Assembly: GCA_017521985.1 (NCBI GenBank)
Contig: JAFXAZ010000016.1
Span: forward strand, 1-64,000
Length of the DNA: 64,000 nt
Direction: 5' to 3'
Source of the DNA: Lachnospiraceae bacterium
Lineage (GTDB): Bacteria; Bacillota; Clostridia; Lachnospirales; Lachnospiraceae
Shown: positions 1 through 8,077 of the stretch, in pieces
Numbering within the stretch: position 1 is the stretch's first letter
How the letters are laid out: each line of letters starts with the position of its first letter
Program-made: the position numbers and the translations under genes
Notes under the pieces: model-generated
Told to the model about the DNA's origin: nothing
The model's database searches: none
What the model saw: only the letters and a program-made list of their open reading frames with translations

Positions 1-1
1 A

Positions 2-718
2 GCCTTTGGTAAGATTTTGGCGGACAATGTAGCAGGGGGCGTGGTTCCTTTTATATTGGTAATGGCGATTCCAATAATACTTGCAATGGTTATGAAGCTT
101 GGTAAAAAAGGGAAAGAAAACTACCGTTTCAACGGAACGCCATTTATGCTGTGCGGCATTCCAACAATTATATATTTTCTACTGGCAGCAAAAATGTCTC
201 CATATTTTGTGGATCGATACATTATGGCGATTTTTCCTATGACGGCACTTCTTATTATGCTATTGTGGGATCAAGTGGGGGCATGGATTGAAAAGGAAAA
301 AATTGCTTCTCTGCTAACGGTAGGTGTTCTGATGTTGTGCGTGGTTTGCCAGTATATTCAGCTGCAGGATGGTCATGCGTACTTATACAAAGGATACGAG
401 ACACAGCTACAGACGGCAAAGGAATATGCACAGTATCCGTTGGTATGTCTATATGATGGATATGGTTTCTATGAAAATGTGATGGAAATGGAACAGTATG
501 AGCAGACGATGTTAGTCAAGGCTTCGGAATTAGCTTCCATGAACGAAGAACGGATACAGGTGGCGCGGAGTGGATATGTGGCGATGATTAAATATCCTGG
601 CGATGAAGCAGGTAAAGCGCAACTTGCACAAGTAATGGATGTGTTTGGTGGCAGTAGTGCGAAGCTTATTTATAAAGGCGGAGCCTTTGGGGATGTGATT
701 TATTTAGTGACTCCGTAA
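2..718 (+). CDS. C-terminal part of polytopic membrane protein, glycosyltransferase-39-like (5' end outside window)
   Basis: The reading frame is open to the left edge of the window, so only the last 238 or so residues are visible; the first TTG in frame is not a credible start. The visible part has four hydrophobic segments (one near GVVPFILVMAIPIILAM, then FMLCGIPTIIYFLLAA, YIMAIFPMTALLIMLLW and IASLLTVGVLMLCVVCQYI). A soluble tail of about 110 residues follows. The motif SPYFVDRYIMAIFPM resembles the last membrane repeats of ArnT/PMT-type lipid-linked sugar transferases (GT39), which move a sugar from a polyprenyl-phosphate donor at the outer membrane face. It lies 20 bp before another membrane protein gene and is probably in the same operon. 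The GT39 assignment is an inference from topology; catalytic aspartates would lie in the missing part. Confidence 0.55.
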   Translation, partial: AFGKILADNVAGGVVPFILVMAIPIILAMVMKLGKKGKENYRFNGTPFMLCGIPTIIYFLLAAKMSPYFVDRYIMAIFPMTALLIMLLWDQVGAWIEKEKIASLLTVGVLMLCVVCQYIQLQDGHAYLYKGYETQLQTAKEYAQYPLVCLYDGYGFYENVMEMEQYEQTMLVKASELASMNEERIQVARSGYVAMIKYPGDEAGKAQLAQVMDVFGGSSAKLIYKGGAFGDVIYLVTP

Positions 719-737
719 AGATAGAAAGGAAGTCCTT

Positions 738-1781
738 ATGGGATACGTAATGTTATTTCTTTGGCTGATGATTCTGCCATTTTGTGCAGGCGGGCTATTT
801 TGTACCAAAAAAAACAGAATATCGTTTGGCGGTCAGTGGCTTTGGGGACAATTTGTGCTATGGGCTGTTTTTCAGATAATTGCGGTGTACTATATTTTAA
901 AACAGGGAAGCTTGGAAGATGTGATTCGTGCATATTGGATGATAACGGCAGTGATAGCTGTGGGTGGACTGGCATTAGCGTTAAAATTGTGGATGGATGG
1001 GTACAAACCGGTTCACAGGAAGACATTTTTGTGGATAAAAGAGCATAAGGCATTATTTTTTGTATTTGTGGCATTGTGGCTGATACAAATGTTGGCGCTT
1101 TTGTTTTTGGCAGTAAATGACGGAGATGATGCATACTATATGGCAATCGCCAGTGTGGCTGAAAGCTCCGGAAATATGTATACCGCCAATGTGTATGCGT
1201 TTGGCGGCACCGAGTTGACCTATCGTTATGCACTGGCACCGTTTCCTATCTGGATTGCCTTTTTGTCCAAAATCAGTGGTGTGCATACGTTGGTAATCGG
1301 ACATATCCTTTTGGGAATGATGCTAGTTACCATGAGCTATGTTATATATGCACAAATTGGCAAAGTGCTTTTTGGAGACAATTTCCGGAAACGAATTCAA
1401 ATGCTTATCTGGGTTGCCGTTTTGTTTATCTGGGGTAACACTTCCAGTCATACAGCAGAAAGCTTTTTGTTGCTTCGCAGCAGACAAGGCAAAGCACTGG
1501 TGGCAGGACTGGTATTTCCGGCTATGATATATCTTCTTATAAAAATAGGACATTGCCTAGAGCAAAATAGGAAAATAACTTTTCGAGAATTTCTGCTGGC
1601 AGCAGTTATTATACTGACAGGGTGTCTGGGAAGTACCCTGGGCGGGGTTTTGGTTATTTTATTATGGGGAAGCGGACTGCTTTTCCTGGCAATTGGTTAC
1701 AAAAAATGGACGCTTTTACCACTGGGGATGCTTAGTATCGTACCCGGGCTGGTATTTGCAGTGATATATTTGTCACATTAA
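738..1781 (+). CDS. Multi-pass membrane protein, N-terminal half of a DUF6077-like protein
   Basis: This is a 347-residue, strongly hydrophobic protein with about eight predicted membrane segments. A lumenal-type motif, NDGDDAYYMAIA, lies about residue 130, as in DUF6077 membrane proteins that often sit beside GT39-type transferases. The start is supported by an AAAGGAAG ribosome site 7-8 bp upstream. The family is normally around 550-600 residues, but this frame stops with TAA at 1779 just after a membrane segment, and the rest of the fold continues in the next gene in another frame. The pair may therefore be one broken gene. Function is unknown; a role in cell-surface glycan transfer is suggested by context only. 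Confidence 0.6.
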   Translation: MGYVMLFLWLMILPFCAGGLFCTKKNRISFGGQWLWGQFVLWAVFQIIAVYYILKQGSLEDVIRAYWMITAVIAVGGLALALKLWMDGYKPVHRKTFLWIKEHKALFFVFVALWLIQMLALLFLAVNDGDDAYYMAIASVAESSGNMYTANVYAFGGTELTYRYALAPFPIWIAFLSKISGVHTLVIGHILLGMMLVTMSYVIYAQIGKVLFGDNFRKRIQMLIWVAVLFIWGNTSSHTAESFLLLRSRQGKALVAGLVFPAMIYLLIKIGHCLEQNRKITFREFLLAAVIILTGCLGSTLGGVLVILLWGSGLLFLAIGYKKWTLLPLGMLSIVPGLVFAVIYLSH

Positions 1782-1827
1782 AGGCAGATGCATAAATTTG
1801 CTTGCAAAGGAATGAAAAGGAGAAAGT

Positions 1828-2589
1828 ATGCAGGACACAGCATTTTCAGTATGGCAAAATATTAGTGGAAGCGGGATGTTGCTGGCGTTATACGTGTGTG
1901 CAGTGATATTTCTCTTTTACACTGAAAAAGAAACTTACAAAAGAATTTTACTGGTTTATCTGCCCTTGTTTTGGATAGGTGTATTGCTTTTACCGTTCAC
2001 ATACAACGTGGTAGCAGAAGTAATGGATGTGGAAGTGTATTATCGCTTTTTCTGGATGCTTCCGGTAACATTGGTCATCGCATATACAGCGGTGCAGGTG
2101 TATCATATGTATCAAGGAAAGCATCGCGCTTTGGTTGCCCTCGGATTGACACTTGTTATGGTACTTAGTGGTGATTTTGTGTATAATAACTGGAGATATT
2201 CCAAGGCAGAAAATGCATTTCATGTGCCTCAGACAGTGGTGGAGCTTTGTGATATGATGCATGCTAAGGGACGAGAGGTTCTGGCACTTTTTCCGGAGGA
2301 GCTGATGCAATATGTGCGTCAATATGACAGCACCATTTGTCTGCCGTACGGACGAAATGTGCTGGTAGAGGACTGGAATATGAACCATCCTCTGTATGAA
2401 ATGATGGAGGCAGAAGTGGTGGATTGTGATGCTTTGGGAGAAGCTGCGGTAACATACCATTGTGCTTATGTAGTATTGAGAGAAGCACGAGAAACGATTG
2501 GGGACTTAACTGCCAGTGGATACGTCTTAAAGGGTTCCTTTGGAGGCTATCAGGTATATTATAACGATGAAGTGTTCCATGATTTATAA
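1828..2589 (+). CDS. Membrane protein, C-terminal half of a DUF6077-like protein
   Basis: This is a 253-residue protein with four membrane segments in the first 130 residues, then a soluble C-terminal domain of about 120 residues ending GGYQVYYNDEVFHDL. It looks like the end of the same DUF6077-type protein whose first half is encoded 46 bp upstream. It has its own plausible ribosome site (AAAGGAGAAAGT before ATG), so it may still be translated. The frame differs from the upstream gene. A direct fusion is prevented by the TAA at 1779 plus the frame change, and in this frame by a TGA at 1813, so at least two lesions separate the halves. Either a decayed gene or a two-polypeptide version is possible. 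Confidence 0.6.
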   Translation: MQDTAFSVWQNISGSGMLLALYVCAVIFLFYTEKETYKRILLVYLPLFWIGVLLLPFTYNVVAEVMDVEVYYRFFWMLPVTLVIAYTAVQVYHMYQGKHRALVALGLTLVMVLSGDFVYNNWRYSKAENAFHVPQTVVELCDMMHAKGREVLALFPEELMQYVRQYDSTICLPYGRNVLVEDWNMNHPLYEMMEAEVVDCDALGEAAVTYHCAYVVLREARETIGDLTASGYVLKGSFGGYQVYYNDEVFHDL

Positions 2590-2602
2590 ATATTGCATAA
2601 AG

Positions 2603-2658
2603 AAATCGGTAAAAACCACCTAAAAACCATGAAGTTTTTTGTTGACTTTTACCGATTT
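2603..2658. terminator. Inverted repeat between convergent genes, probable bidirectional terminator
   Basis: A perfect 12-bp inverted repeat (AAATCGGTAAAA at 2603-2614 and its complement at 2647-2658) with a 32-nt loop lies between the rightward membrane genes and the leftward hflC gene. On the minus strand the stem is followed by CTTT. The long loop makes it a weaker terminator than the classic form, but its place between convergent genes fits. Confidence 0.45.
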
Positions 2659-2729
2659 ATCTTATATTATAATGTTCAAAGGCGTTTCTACTGAATTCGG
2701 TGGGGGCGTTTTTTTATGTTTAAAACCCA

Positions 2730-3596
2730 TTACCTTCCATAAAAAATCTGTGCAATCGGAGAATCCGGAGAAAGGATAATGGTCTTATTCTGACCGGTCA
2801 TGGTAGTTTTGACTGCATCTAAGCTTCTAACGAAAGAGTAGAAGTCTGCCTTGGAAGCGTCATTGTATGCCTCTGAGAGAATTCGCATGTATTCTGCTTC
2901 TCCTTCTGCTAAAAGGATTTCTGCGTTTTTCTCTGCTTCGGAGAGGAGAATAGCAATCTCTGCATCCGTAGTGTTGCGAATAATGCGTGCTTCGGAAGCG
3001 CCTTCCGCGGTGTAGGTAGCAGCGATATTGTCACGCTCGGAAATCATTCTTTCATAAACAGCTGTCTTATTATCACTTGGCAAATCCAACTGTTTTAATT
3101 CGAAACTCAAAAGTTCAATCCCATAATTATCAAGAGAAGTATCAATATTTGTAAGTACCGCTTCGGATAAAGCACCATCACGACTGGTAATTACTTCATC
3201 CTGAGTCATGCTGGAAATCACGTTTTTGGTTGCATTGTAAACGATGTTGTCCAAACGGTTTTCTGCATTGGATACAGAGGAATTTAAGGTCTGTGCAAAT
3301 TTCAAAGGATCACTGATACGCCATAAAACATAGCTGTTGGAAATCATGGTCTTCTTGTCGGCGGTAATGACATCGCTCGGTGTTAAGTCATAAATCAAAG
3401 TCTGCTTTGGCAGTTTATCCACGGTCTGGATAAAAGGAAGCTTAAAGCTGATACCGGCATCGTCTACAATGTGGTCTACCTTTCCAAACTGGCGGATTAA
3501 AGAATATTCATTTTCGTTGGTAATAACCATGCAGGAGCCGGAAAACAGTAAAAGGGCAACTGCAAGGATAAGAACAAATTTAGCAAATTTTTTCAT
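2730..3596 (-). CDS. hflC: SPFH-domain protease modulator HflC
   Basis: HflC is a membrane-anchored SPFH/band-7 protein that forms a cage with HflK around the FtsH protease and limits its access to membrane substrates. The 288-residue protein has an N-terminal signal-anchor (residues 5-25), then the band-7 core beginning VITNENEYSLIRQFGKV. A long alanine/glutamate-rich helix (about 190-245) contains the family motif AEGEAEYMRILSEAY. The C-terminus SPDSPIAQIF is also typical. It starts 12 bp after the end of hflK with a strong AAGGAGGG ribosome site. The two genes are one minus-strand operon. Confidence 0.9.
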   Translation of the reverse strand: MKKFAKFVLILAVALLLFSGSCMVITNENEYSLIRQFGKVDHIVDDAGISFKLPFIQTVDKLPKQTLIYDLTPSDVITADKKTMISNSYVLWRISDPLKFAQTLNSSVSNAENRLDNIVYNATKNVISSMTQDEVITSRDGALSEAVLTNIDTSLDNYGIELLSFELKQLDLPSDNKTAVYERMISERDNIAATYTAEGASEARIIRNTTDAEIAILLSEAEKNAEILLAEGEAEYMRILSEAYNDASKADFYSFVRSLDAVKTTMTGQNKTIILSPDSPIAQIFYGR

Positions 3597-3608
3597 AATA
3601 GGCCCTCC

Positions 3609-4640
3609 TTAGTTGGCAGATTCTGTAGTAGCTTCGCTGCCCGGGTTAATGGTTGCAAAGGATTCGATAGGGTAGAAGGTCTGTACATCACCGGTAGGAC
3701 TTTCAATAATGACCTTTAATTCCGGAAGCACTTCTTCCATAGCTTCAAAAAACATACGCTCTTTGGTAATTTCCGGATTTTTGATATATTCTTCATACAT
3801 GGCATTAAAGCGTGCTACCTGTGCAGTTGCTTCGTTAATGCGCTGTGTTTTCTCTGCTTCAGCGGATTTTACGATAGCATCGGCATTAGCTTCTGCTTCC
3901 GGAAGCTTTTCGTTGCGGTACTTGTTGGCATTGTTCAAAGCCGTTTCTTTTCCCTGCTTTGCAGTTTCTACAGCCTTAAAGGCTTCCATAACTTCTATGG
4001 TAGGCGGTTCAGAATCCTGAATGGTAATATTTACAAGCTGAACACCTAAATCCTGCTTTTCCAGCTTAGCCATAATCATTTCTTTGATATTAGCCTGTAT
4101 TTCGTTTTTGCCGGTAGTCAGTACCTCATCTACAGGATAGCTTCCGATTACGGTACGAATGCAGCTCTGACAAATGTTTTTCAGAATAGCTACCGGTTCG
4201 CTGGATGCATACACAGCCTTTACAGGGTCTGAATAGCGGTATTCCACGAAAAAGTCCACGTTTACAAAATTATAATCACTGGTAATCATCAAGGATTCTT
4301 CTTCCATGCTGTGGTTGTATTCATCGTCATAACCGATGGAAAAGCCCTGGATAGTGGTGTCTACCTTGATAACATCCTGAATAAAAGGGATTTTGAAGTG
4401 AAGACCCGGTGTAGTAACACTGCGTGCCTGTCCGAGGGTAACTAAAACTGCCTGCTCCTGTTCGTTAATGGTATAGGTTGAATTCAATGCGGCAATCACT
4501 GCCAAAACTACGAAAACCATACCGATTCCGGCGCCACCCAGTCTTTTTAAAAATTTAGCCGGAGAATGATTTGTTCCTCTGTCAGGAGGAATTTCATCTT
4601 GATAATAATTGCCTGAAGTGCCGTTTGATTTTTTAAACAT
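3609..4640 (-). CDS. hflK: SPFH-domain protease modulator HflK
   Basis: This is the partner of HflC in the FtsH-modulating membrane complex. I chose the ATG at 4640 (MFKKSNGTSGNYY, 343 residues) because it follows AAAGGAAGG with proper spacing; an upstream start would add ten unlikely residues. Order of parts: a short cytoplasmic proline/glycine-rich leader, a membrane helix (about 36-56), then the SPFH core starting TINEQEQAVLVTLGQ. A helical segment with EAEANADAIVKSAEAEKTQRI follows, then a Ser/Thr-rich tail. A promoter-like sequence lies 50-80 bp upstream. A second, unrelated SPFH/NfeD pair exists at 42.6-44.0 kb. Confidence 0.9.
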   Translation of the reverse strand: MFKKSNGTSGNYYQDEIPPDRGTNHSPAKFLKRLGGAGIGMVFVVLAVIAALNSTYTINEQEQAVLVTLGQARSVTTPGLHFKIPFIQDVIKVDTTIQGFSIGYDDEYNHSMEEESLMITSDYNFVNVDFFVEYRYSDPVKAVYASSEPVAILKNICQSCIRTVIGSYPVDEVLTTGKNEIQANIKEMIMAKLEKQDLGVQLVNITIQDSEPPTIEVMEAFKAVETAKQGKETALNNANKYRNEKLPEAEANADAIVKSAEAEKTQRINEATAQVARFNAMYEEYIKNPEITKERMFFEAMEEVLPELKVIIESPTGDVQTFYPIESFATINPGSEATTESAN

Positions 4641-4689
4641 AGTGTAGTCCTTCCTTTCTTTGTGTGGCACAAGTTATTTAGTTACAATA

Positions 4690-4718
4690 AGTGTAGCTTT
4701 TTCGAGGAAAATTTACAA
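4690..4718 (-). promoter_or_regulatory. Probable sigma-A promoter of hflKC
   Basis: Read on the minus strand: -35 TTGTAA (4713-4718), 17-bp spacer, -10 TACACT (4690-4695), about 50 bp before the hflK start. Confidence 0.5.
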
Positions 4719-4748
4719 GACATATTTCAGCACGATATGAAAAATAAC

Positions 4749-4777
4749 GTGCAACTATTGCACAAATGTGATATGAT
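4749..4777 (+). promoter_or_regulatory. Probable promoter of the SseB-family gene with a palindrome over the -35
   Basis: -35-like GTGCAA (4749-4754), 17-bp spacer, -10 TATGAT (4772-4777). The -35 is the left arm of a short perfect palindrome, GTGCAA-CTA-TTGCAC (4749-4763), which could be an operator. Confidence 0.45.
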
Positions 4778-4820
4778 GAAGTAAGTATTTTATGATTATG
4801 AGAAAGAGGTACCTAAATCT

Positions 4821-5615
4821 ATGACAAAACAGGATTTTATTAGGACAATTCCCGGACTAAAAAAGCTCAGCGTAATTTTTTCACAGAGCACCAGAATGCC
4901 TATGGTATTTTGTATGGATGTAACTATGGACGATTATGTTTGCGTGTATCTGGAGGAAGAGGATGCCTTGGAAAAAGCACGTGCGCTTAGCGAGGACAAG
5001 CGCCCTGCTTTTGTGGTTAACTGTAAAGAAAAAGAAGTTTTTCCGTTTTTTGCAGAGCTTCGTCTGATAGGTGTGAATGCTATTCGCTTTGTGAGTGCAA
5101 ATGCAGAAGGGGGTGTGGAATTTTTCGTGCAGCTCAACGAGTTTTTGAAATTTCCGGATATCAATACAATTCCGGTGGAAAAAAGACCGATTGAAAATGC
5201 TACCCTACAGTTGTCCATGCTGTATTTTATGCAGGAGGTACGCAGACCGGTGGAACCTTCAGAAAAGAAAAACTTAAAGGAATTGGAAGAAGAAGCAAGT
5301 GCAAATATTGCAAGAAGCAAATTCCTTATTCCGCTTCACGAAGTAAAGACAGAAGGTGAAGAACAGAGCAAGCGCGCGGTAATGTTAATAAAAAATAACA
5401 ATGAAGAGGTGTTTATTCCACTATTTACCGATGGAGCAGAGCTTCGTAAGTTTGCAAAGGAAAATAAAATGCCGATATTTGTCTGTGAATTTAAAATGGT
5501 TGCTGACATGATGAAAAACGGCAAAGCTACCGGAATCGCAGTAAATCCGGCAAGCTGTAATGTGATTTTAAATAAAATGGGTGTTGCTTCTTTAGAAAAA
5601 AGATTCTTACAGTAG
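4821..5615 (+). CDS. SseB-family protein
   Basis: This 264-residue cytoplasmic protein carries an SseB-type domain, best seen in the C-terminal half: FLIPLHEV near residue 170, then VFIPLFTDGAELRKFAKENKMPIFVCEFKMV, ending in a region (IAVNPASCNVILNK) typical of the fold. In enhanced serine-sensitivity protein B homologues this fold occurs alone or repeated; no catalytic residues are known and the molecular role is unclear. The N-terminal 120 residues look like a diverged second copy. It starts at an ATG with an AGAAAGAGG site 12 bp upstream and is followed 25 bp later by a transporter gene, probably co-transcribed. Confidence 0.75.
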   Translation: MTKQDFIRTIPGLKKLSVIFSQSTRMPMVFCMDVTMDDYVCVYLEEEDALEKARALSEDKRPAFVVNCKEKEVFPFFAELRLIGVNAIRFVSANAEGGVEFFVQLNEFLKFPDINTIPVEKRPIENATLQLSMLYFMQEVRRPVEPSEKKNLKELEEEASANIARSKFLIPLHEVKTEGEEQSKRAVMLIKNNNEEVFIPLFTDGAELRKFAKENKMPIFVCEFKMVADMMKNGKATGIAVNPASCNVILNKMGVASLEKRFLQ

Positions 5616-5640
5616 GAAGGACTAAATACGGTGACTTTAA

Positions 5641-6525
5641 ATGAATTTGACTTTGAAAAACTGGAAAAGTCCGCTGTTGTTACTTCTGACAGCCACCATA
5701 TGGGGTGTTGCTTTTGTGGCTCAGAGTGTAGGTATGGATTATGTGGAGCCGTTTACGTTTAATGGTGTGCGAAATCTCCTTGGAGCATTGGTGCTGCTTC
5801 CGGTTATATACGGTATGTCCGGCAAAAAAAATGCAGCAGAGGAGAAAAAAGAATCCAAAACGCTGTGGCTCGGTGGCGTATTGTGTGGGCTATGTCTATG
5901 TGTGGCGTCCAGCCTGCAGCAGATAGGTATTCAGTATACTACAGCAGGCAAAGCAGGATTTCTTACTGCAATGTATATTATTATCGTGCCGGTGCTAGGA
6001 TTGTTTTTAAAAAAGAAGTGCAGTCCTTTCGTAGGCATTAGCATTGTACTGGCGACGGTTGGACTTTATTTGTTGAGTATTAAAGAGGGTTTTAGTATCG
6101 GAAAAGGTGACATATATGTCATTTTGTGTGCGGTAGTATTTTCTCTACATATTTTAGTGATTGATTATTTTGCACCTAAGTGCAGTGGCGTCAAGTTGGC
6201 CTGTATTCAGTTCTTGGTGTGCGGCGTGCTCTGCAGTGTAATTGCATTGGTTGTGGAAGCACCGACACTCAGTGGAATTTTGGCGGCATGGCTTCCTATA
6301 ACATATGCCGGTGTGATGTCCTGTGGTGTGGCGTATACGTTGCAGATTATCGGTCAAAAAGGAATGAATCCTACAGTTGCATCATTGATTTTGAGTTTGG
6401 AGTCTGTAATCAGTGTGTTGGCCGGATGGTTGTTATTGCACCAGACATTGTCAGCCAGAGAAATGATTGGCTGTGTGATTATGTTTGGAGCAATTATTTT
6501 GGCACAGCTACCCGGAAAATCTTAA
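5641..6525 (+). CDS. DMT-superfamily (EamA) transporter
   Basis: This 294-residue inner-membrane protein has ten predicted helices arranged as two EamA repeats (about residues 10-145 and 155-290). Repeat 1 opens with LLLLTATIWGVAFVAQSVGMDYVEPFTFNGVRNLLGA, shown here in two parts only by its position near residues 13-50. Repeat 2 ends with SLESVISVLAGWLLL. EamA proteins export or exchange metabolites and amino acids; the substrate cannot be told from sequence. The ATG follows an in-frame TAA. The nearest AGGAAGG lies about 20 bp upstream, an unusually long spacing, so translation may be partly coupled to the sseB-like gene. The gene ends 8 bp before a tandem repeat that marks the edge of an IS607-like element. 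Confidence 0.85.
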   Translation: MNLTLKNWKSPLLLLLTATIWGVAFVAQSVGMDYVEPFTFNGVRNLLGALVLLPVIYGMSGKKNAAEEKKESKTLWLGGVLCGLCLCVASSLQQIGIQYTTAGKAGFLTAMYIIIVPVLGLFLKKKCSPFVGISIVLATVGLYLLSIKEGFSIGKGDIYVILCAVVFSLHILVIDYFAPKCSGVKLACIQFLVCGVLCSVIALVVEAPTLSGILAAWLPITYAGVMSCGVAYTLQIIGQKGMNPTVASLILSLESVISVLAGWLLLHQTLSAREMIGCVIMFGAIILAQLPGKS

Positions 6526-6532
6526 CAAATTA

Positions 6533-6576
6533 ATAACAAATGAGCCATAAGCTTATAACAAATGAGCCATAAGCTT
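6533..6576 (+). repeat. 22-bp perfect tandem duplication at the left edge of the IS607-like element
   Basis: A 22-bp unit beginning ATAACAAATGAGCC and ending CATAAGCTT is present twice head to tail (6533-6554 and 6555-6576). It sits just after the transporter stop codon and just before the IS607-type recombinase relic, so it probably marks the left end of the insertion or an earlier slippage there. Confidence 0.8.
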
Positions 6577-6597
6577 ATATGAAAATGAACTATAACG

Positions 6598-6606
6598 TGT
6601 TATAAT
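6598..6606 (+). promoter_or_regulatory. Extended -10 promoter within the IS607-like element
   Basis: TGTTATAAT matches the extended -10 form (TGnTATAAT) with no convincing -35. It would drive the recombinase relic and tnpB. Confidence 0.4.
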
Positions 6607-6625
6607 AGAATTTAGGGCAGGTATA

Positions 6626-6712
6626 TTGCCGAAACACAAGGAGGTAGATTTGGCTGAACTATTGGGTGTTTCCGTTAAAACGTTGCAACGTTGGGATAGG
6701 GAAGGCACTTAA
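6626..6712 (+). pseudogene. Relic of IS607-type serine recombinase (TnpA), only the HTH remains
   Basis: Translation of this short frame gives the MerR-like start of IS607 recombinases: AELLGVSVKTLQRWDREGT and then a stop at 6710. In complete elements this helix-turn-helix precedes a catalytic serine-recombinase domain of about 150 residues. All of that is missing, and tnpB begins 24 bp later, so a clean deletion removed the catalytic domain. An intact AAGGAGG site overlaps the frame, so a 20-28-residue HTH peptide could still be made. Confidence 0.75.
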
Positions 6713-6735
6713 ACAAATAAAGGGGGATTAAGAAA

Positions 6736-7887
6736 GTGCTAAAGAGCTTCAAGACGGAAATAAATCCAACTCCGGAACAGAAGAACAGGATTAACAGAAC
6801 CATTGGCACTTGCAGATATGTTTATAATTTCTATCTTGCTCATAATAAAGAGCTTCATGATAAGGGTGAAAGATTTGTAAGTGGTAAAAGTTTTAGTGTC
6901 TGGCTTAATAATGATTACATCCCTAATAATCCTGACAAAGCGTGGATTAAAGAGGTATATTCAAAAGCCGTAAAAAAGTCTATCGAGGATGGCTGTACCG
7001 CATTTACAAAATTTTTCAAACATCAGAGTGGTTTTCCAAAGTTCAAAAAGAAAGACAAATCAGATGTGAAGATGTATTTCATTAAGAATAATCCAAAAGA
7101 TTGTAAGTGTGAAAGACATAGAATCCGTATTCCAACCCTGGGCTGGGTAAGGATTAAAGAAAAAGGTTATATTCCAACTACCAAAGACGGAGGGATCATT
7201 AAAAGCGGTACGGTATCTGTAAAAGCAGGCAGATATTATGTTTCTGTTCTTGTAGAAATACCCGATACACAGATTGTCAATAATAGTAATGAGGGTATCG
7301 GAATAGACCTAGGGCTGAAAGAACTTGCGATTGTTTCTAATGGAAAAACCTATAAAAACATCAACAAATCAGCAGGATTAAAGAAACTGGAAAAACAGTT
7401 ACGCAGAGAACAGCGATGTCTCTCACGAAAATATGAAAATTTAAAGAAAGGAGAGTCCACTCAAAAGAATATACAAAAACAGAAGCTTAAAGTACAGAAG
7501 CTTCATCACAGGATAGATAATATCCGTACGGATTACATCAATAAGACAATCGCGGAGATAGTGAAAACCAAGCCGTCTTATATAACGATTGAGGATTTGA
7601 ATGTATCAGGCATGATGAAGAACAGACATCTTTCAAAAGCGGTTGCATCACAGAAGTTTTCCGAATTTAGAACAAAGCTTAAAGCCAAATGTGATGAGAA
7701 TGGTATTGAATTAAGAATTGTTGGCAGGTTTTATCCATCTTCCAAGATGTGTCACTGCTGTGGAAAGATCAAGAAAGATTTAAAGCTTTCTGACAGAATT
7801 TACAGATGTGACTGTGGCTATGTAGAGGACAGGGATTTTAATGCAAGTCTTAATTTGAGAGATGCCGAGACTTATGAAGTTGCATAA
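6736..7887 (+). CDS. tnpB: RNA-guided endonuclease TnpB (IS607 type)
   Basis: TnpB nucleases use an RNA made from the element's 3' end to cut DNA and help the transposon persist; they are ancestors of Cas12. The 383-residue protein is full length. It has the N-terminal helical domain (INRTIGTCRYVYNFYLAHN) and the three RuvC acidic residues: Asp191 in GIGIDLGLKELAIV, Glu286 in ITIEDLNVSGM and Asp367 in DRDFNASLNL. The zinc ribbon is also present (C339/C342 and C358/C360). It starts at GTG with an AAGGGGG site 9 bp upstream. No stop or frameshift is seen, so it is probably active even though its recombinase partner is lost. Domestication or passive survival are both possible. Confidence 0.9.
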   Translation: MLKSFKTEINPTPEQKNRINRTIGTCRYVYNFYLAHNKELHDKGERFVSGKSFSVWLNNDYIPNNPDKAWIKEVYSKAVKKSIEDGCTAFTKFFKHQSGFPKFKKKDKSDVKMYFIKNNPKDCKCERHRIRIPTLGWVRIKEKGYIPTTKDGGIIKSGTVSVKAGRYYVSVLVEIPDTQIVNNSNEGIGIDLGLKELAIVSNGKTYKNINKSAGLKKLEKQLRREQRCLSRKYENLKKGESTQKNIQKQKLKVQKLHHRIDNIRTDYINKTIAEIVKTKPSYITIEDLNVSGMMKNRHLSKAVASQKFSEFRTKLKAKCDENGIELRIVGRFYPSSKMCHCCGKIKKDLKLSDRIYRCDCGYVEDRDFNASLNLRDAETYEVA

Positions 7888-8030
7888 TGAAACGCAAGCG
7901 TAAGTATGTACCGAAGGCTATTTCGGGAATTTACGACTGTGGAGTGTAGAAAAATTTGTGAGTAGCGTGTTGCTTGCAACCGCCAAAGCATACACGATGA
8001 AGCAGTAAGACGTATCCGTGAGGACTTCAA
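7888..8030 (+). ncRNA. Predicted omega RNA (reRNA) region of TnpB
   Basis: The 140-190 bp between tnpB and the next gene encode no protein and contain local inverted segments such as ACCGAAGGC-TATTTCGG and GTTGCTTGCAAC. In IS605/IS607 systems the guide RNA covers the 3' end of tnpB and the right end of the element, with the guide read from flanking DNA. Here the guide would come from bases just upstream of the UDPGP gene. The boundaries are estimates. Confidence 0.45.
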
Positions 8031-8077
8031 TTTCTCGATGTGAGTATATTTACACACGTTTTGAGTGGCAGGTAGAA

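Larger units (their letters stand above)
6533..8030 (+). mobile_element. IS607-like element with deleted recombinase and intact tnpB
   Basis: The element contains a 28-codon relic of a MerR-type HTH serine recombinase, an apparently complete TnpB and a structured 3' region. It lies between a transporter gene and the UDPGP gene. Exact ends are not defined: the left edge is taken from a tandem repeat and the right edge is an estimate from where the TnpB 3' non-coding region stops. With the recombinase gone it can move only if a related enzyme acts in trans. Confidence 0.6.
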
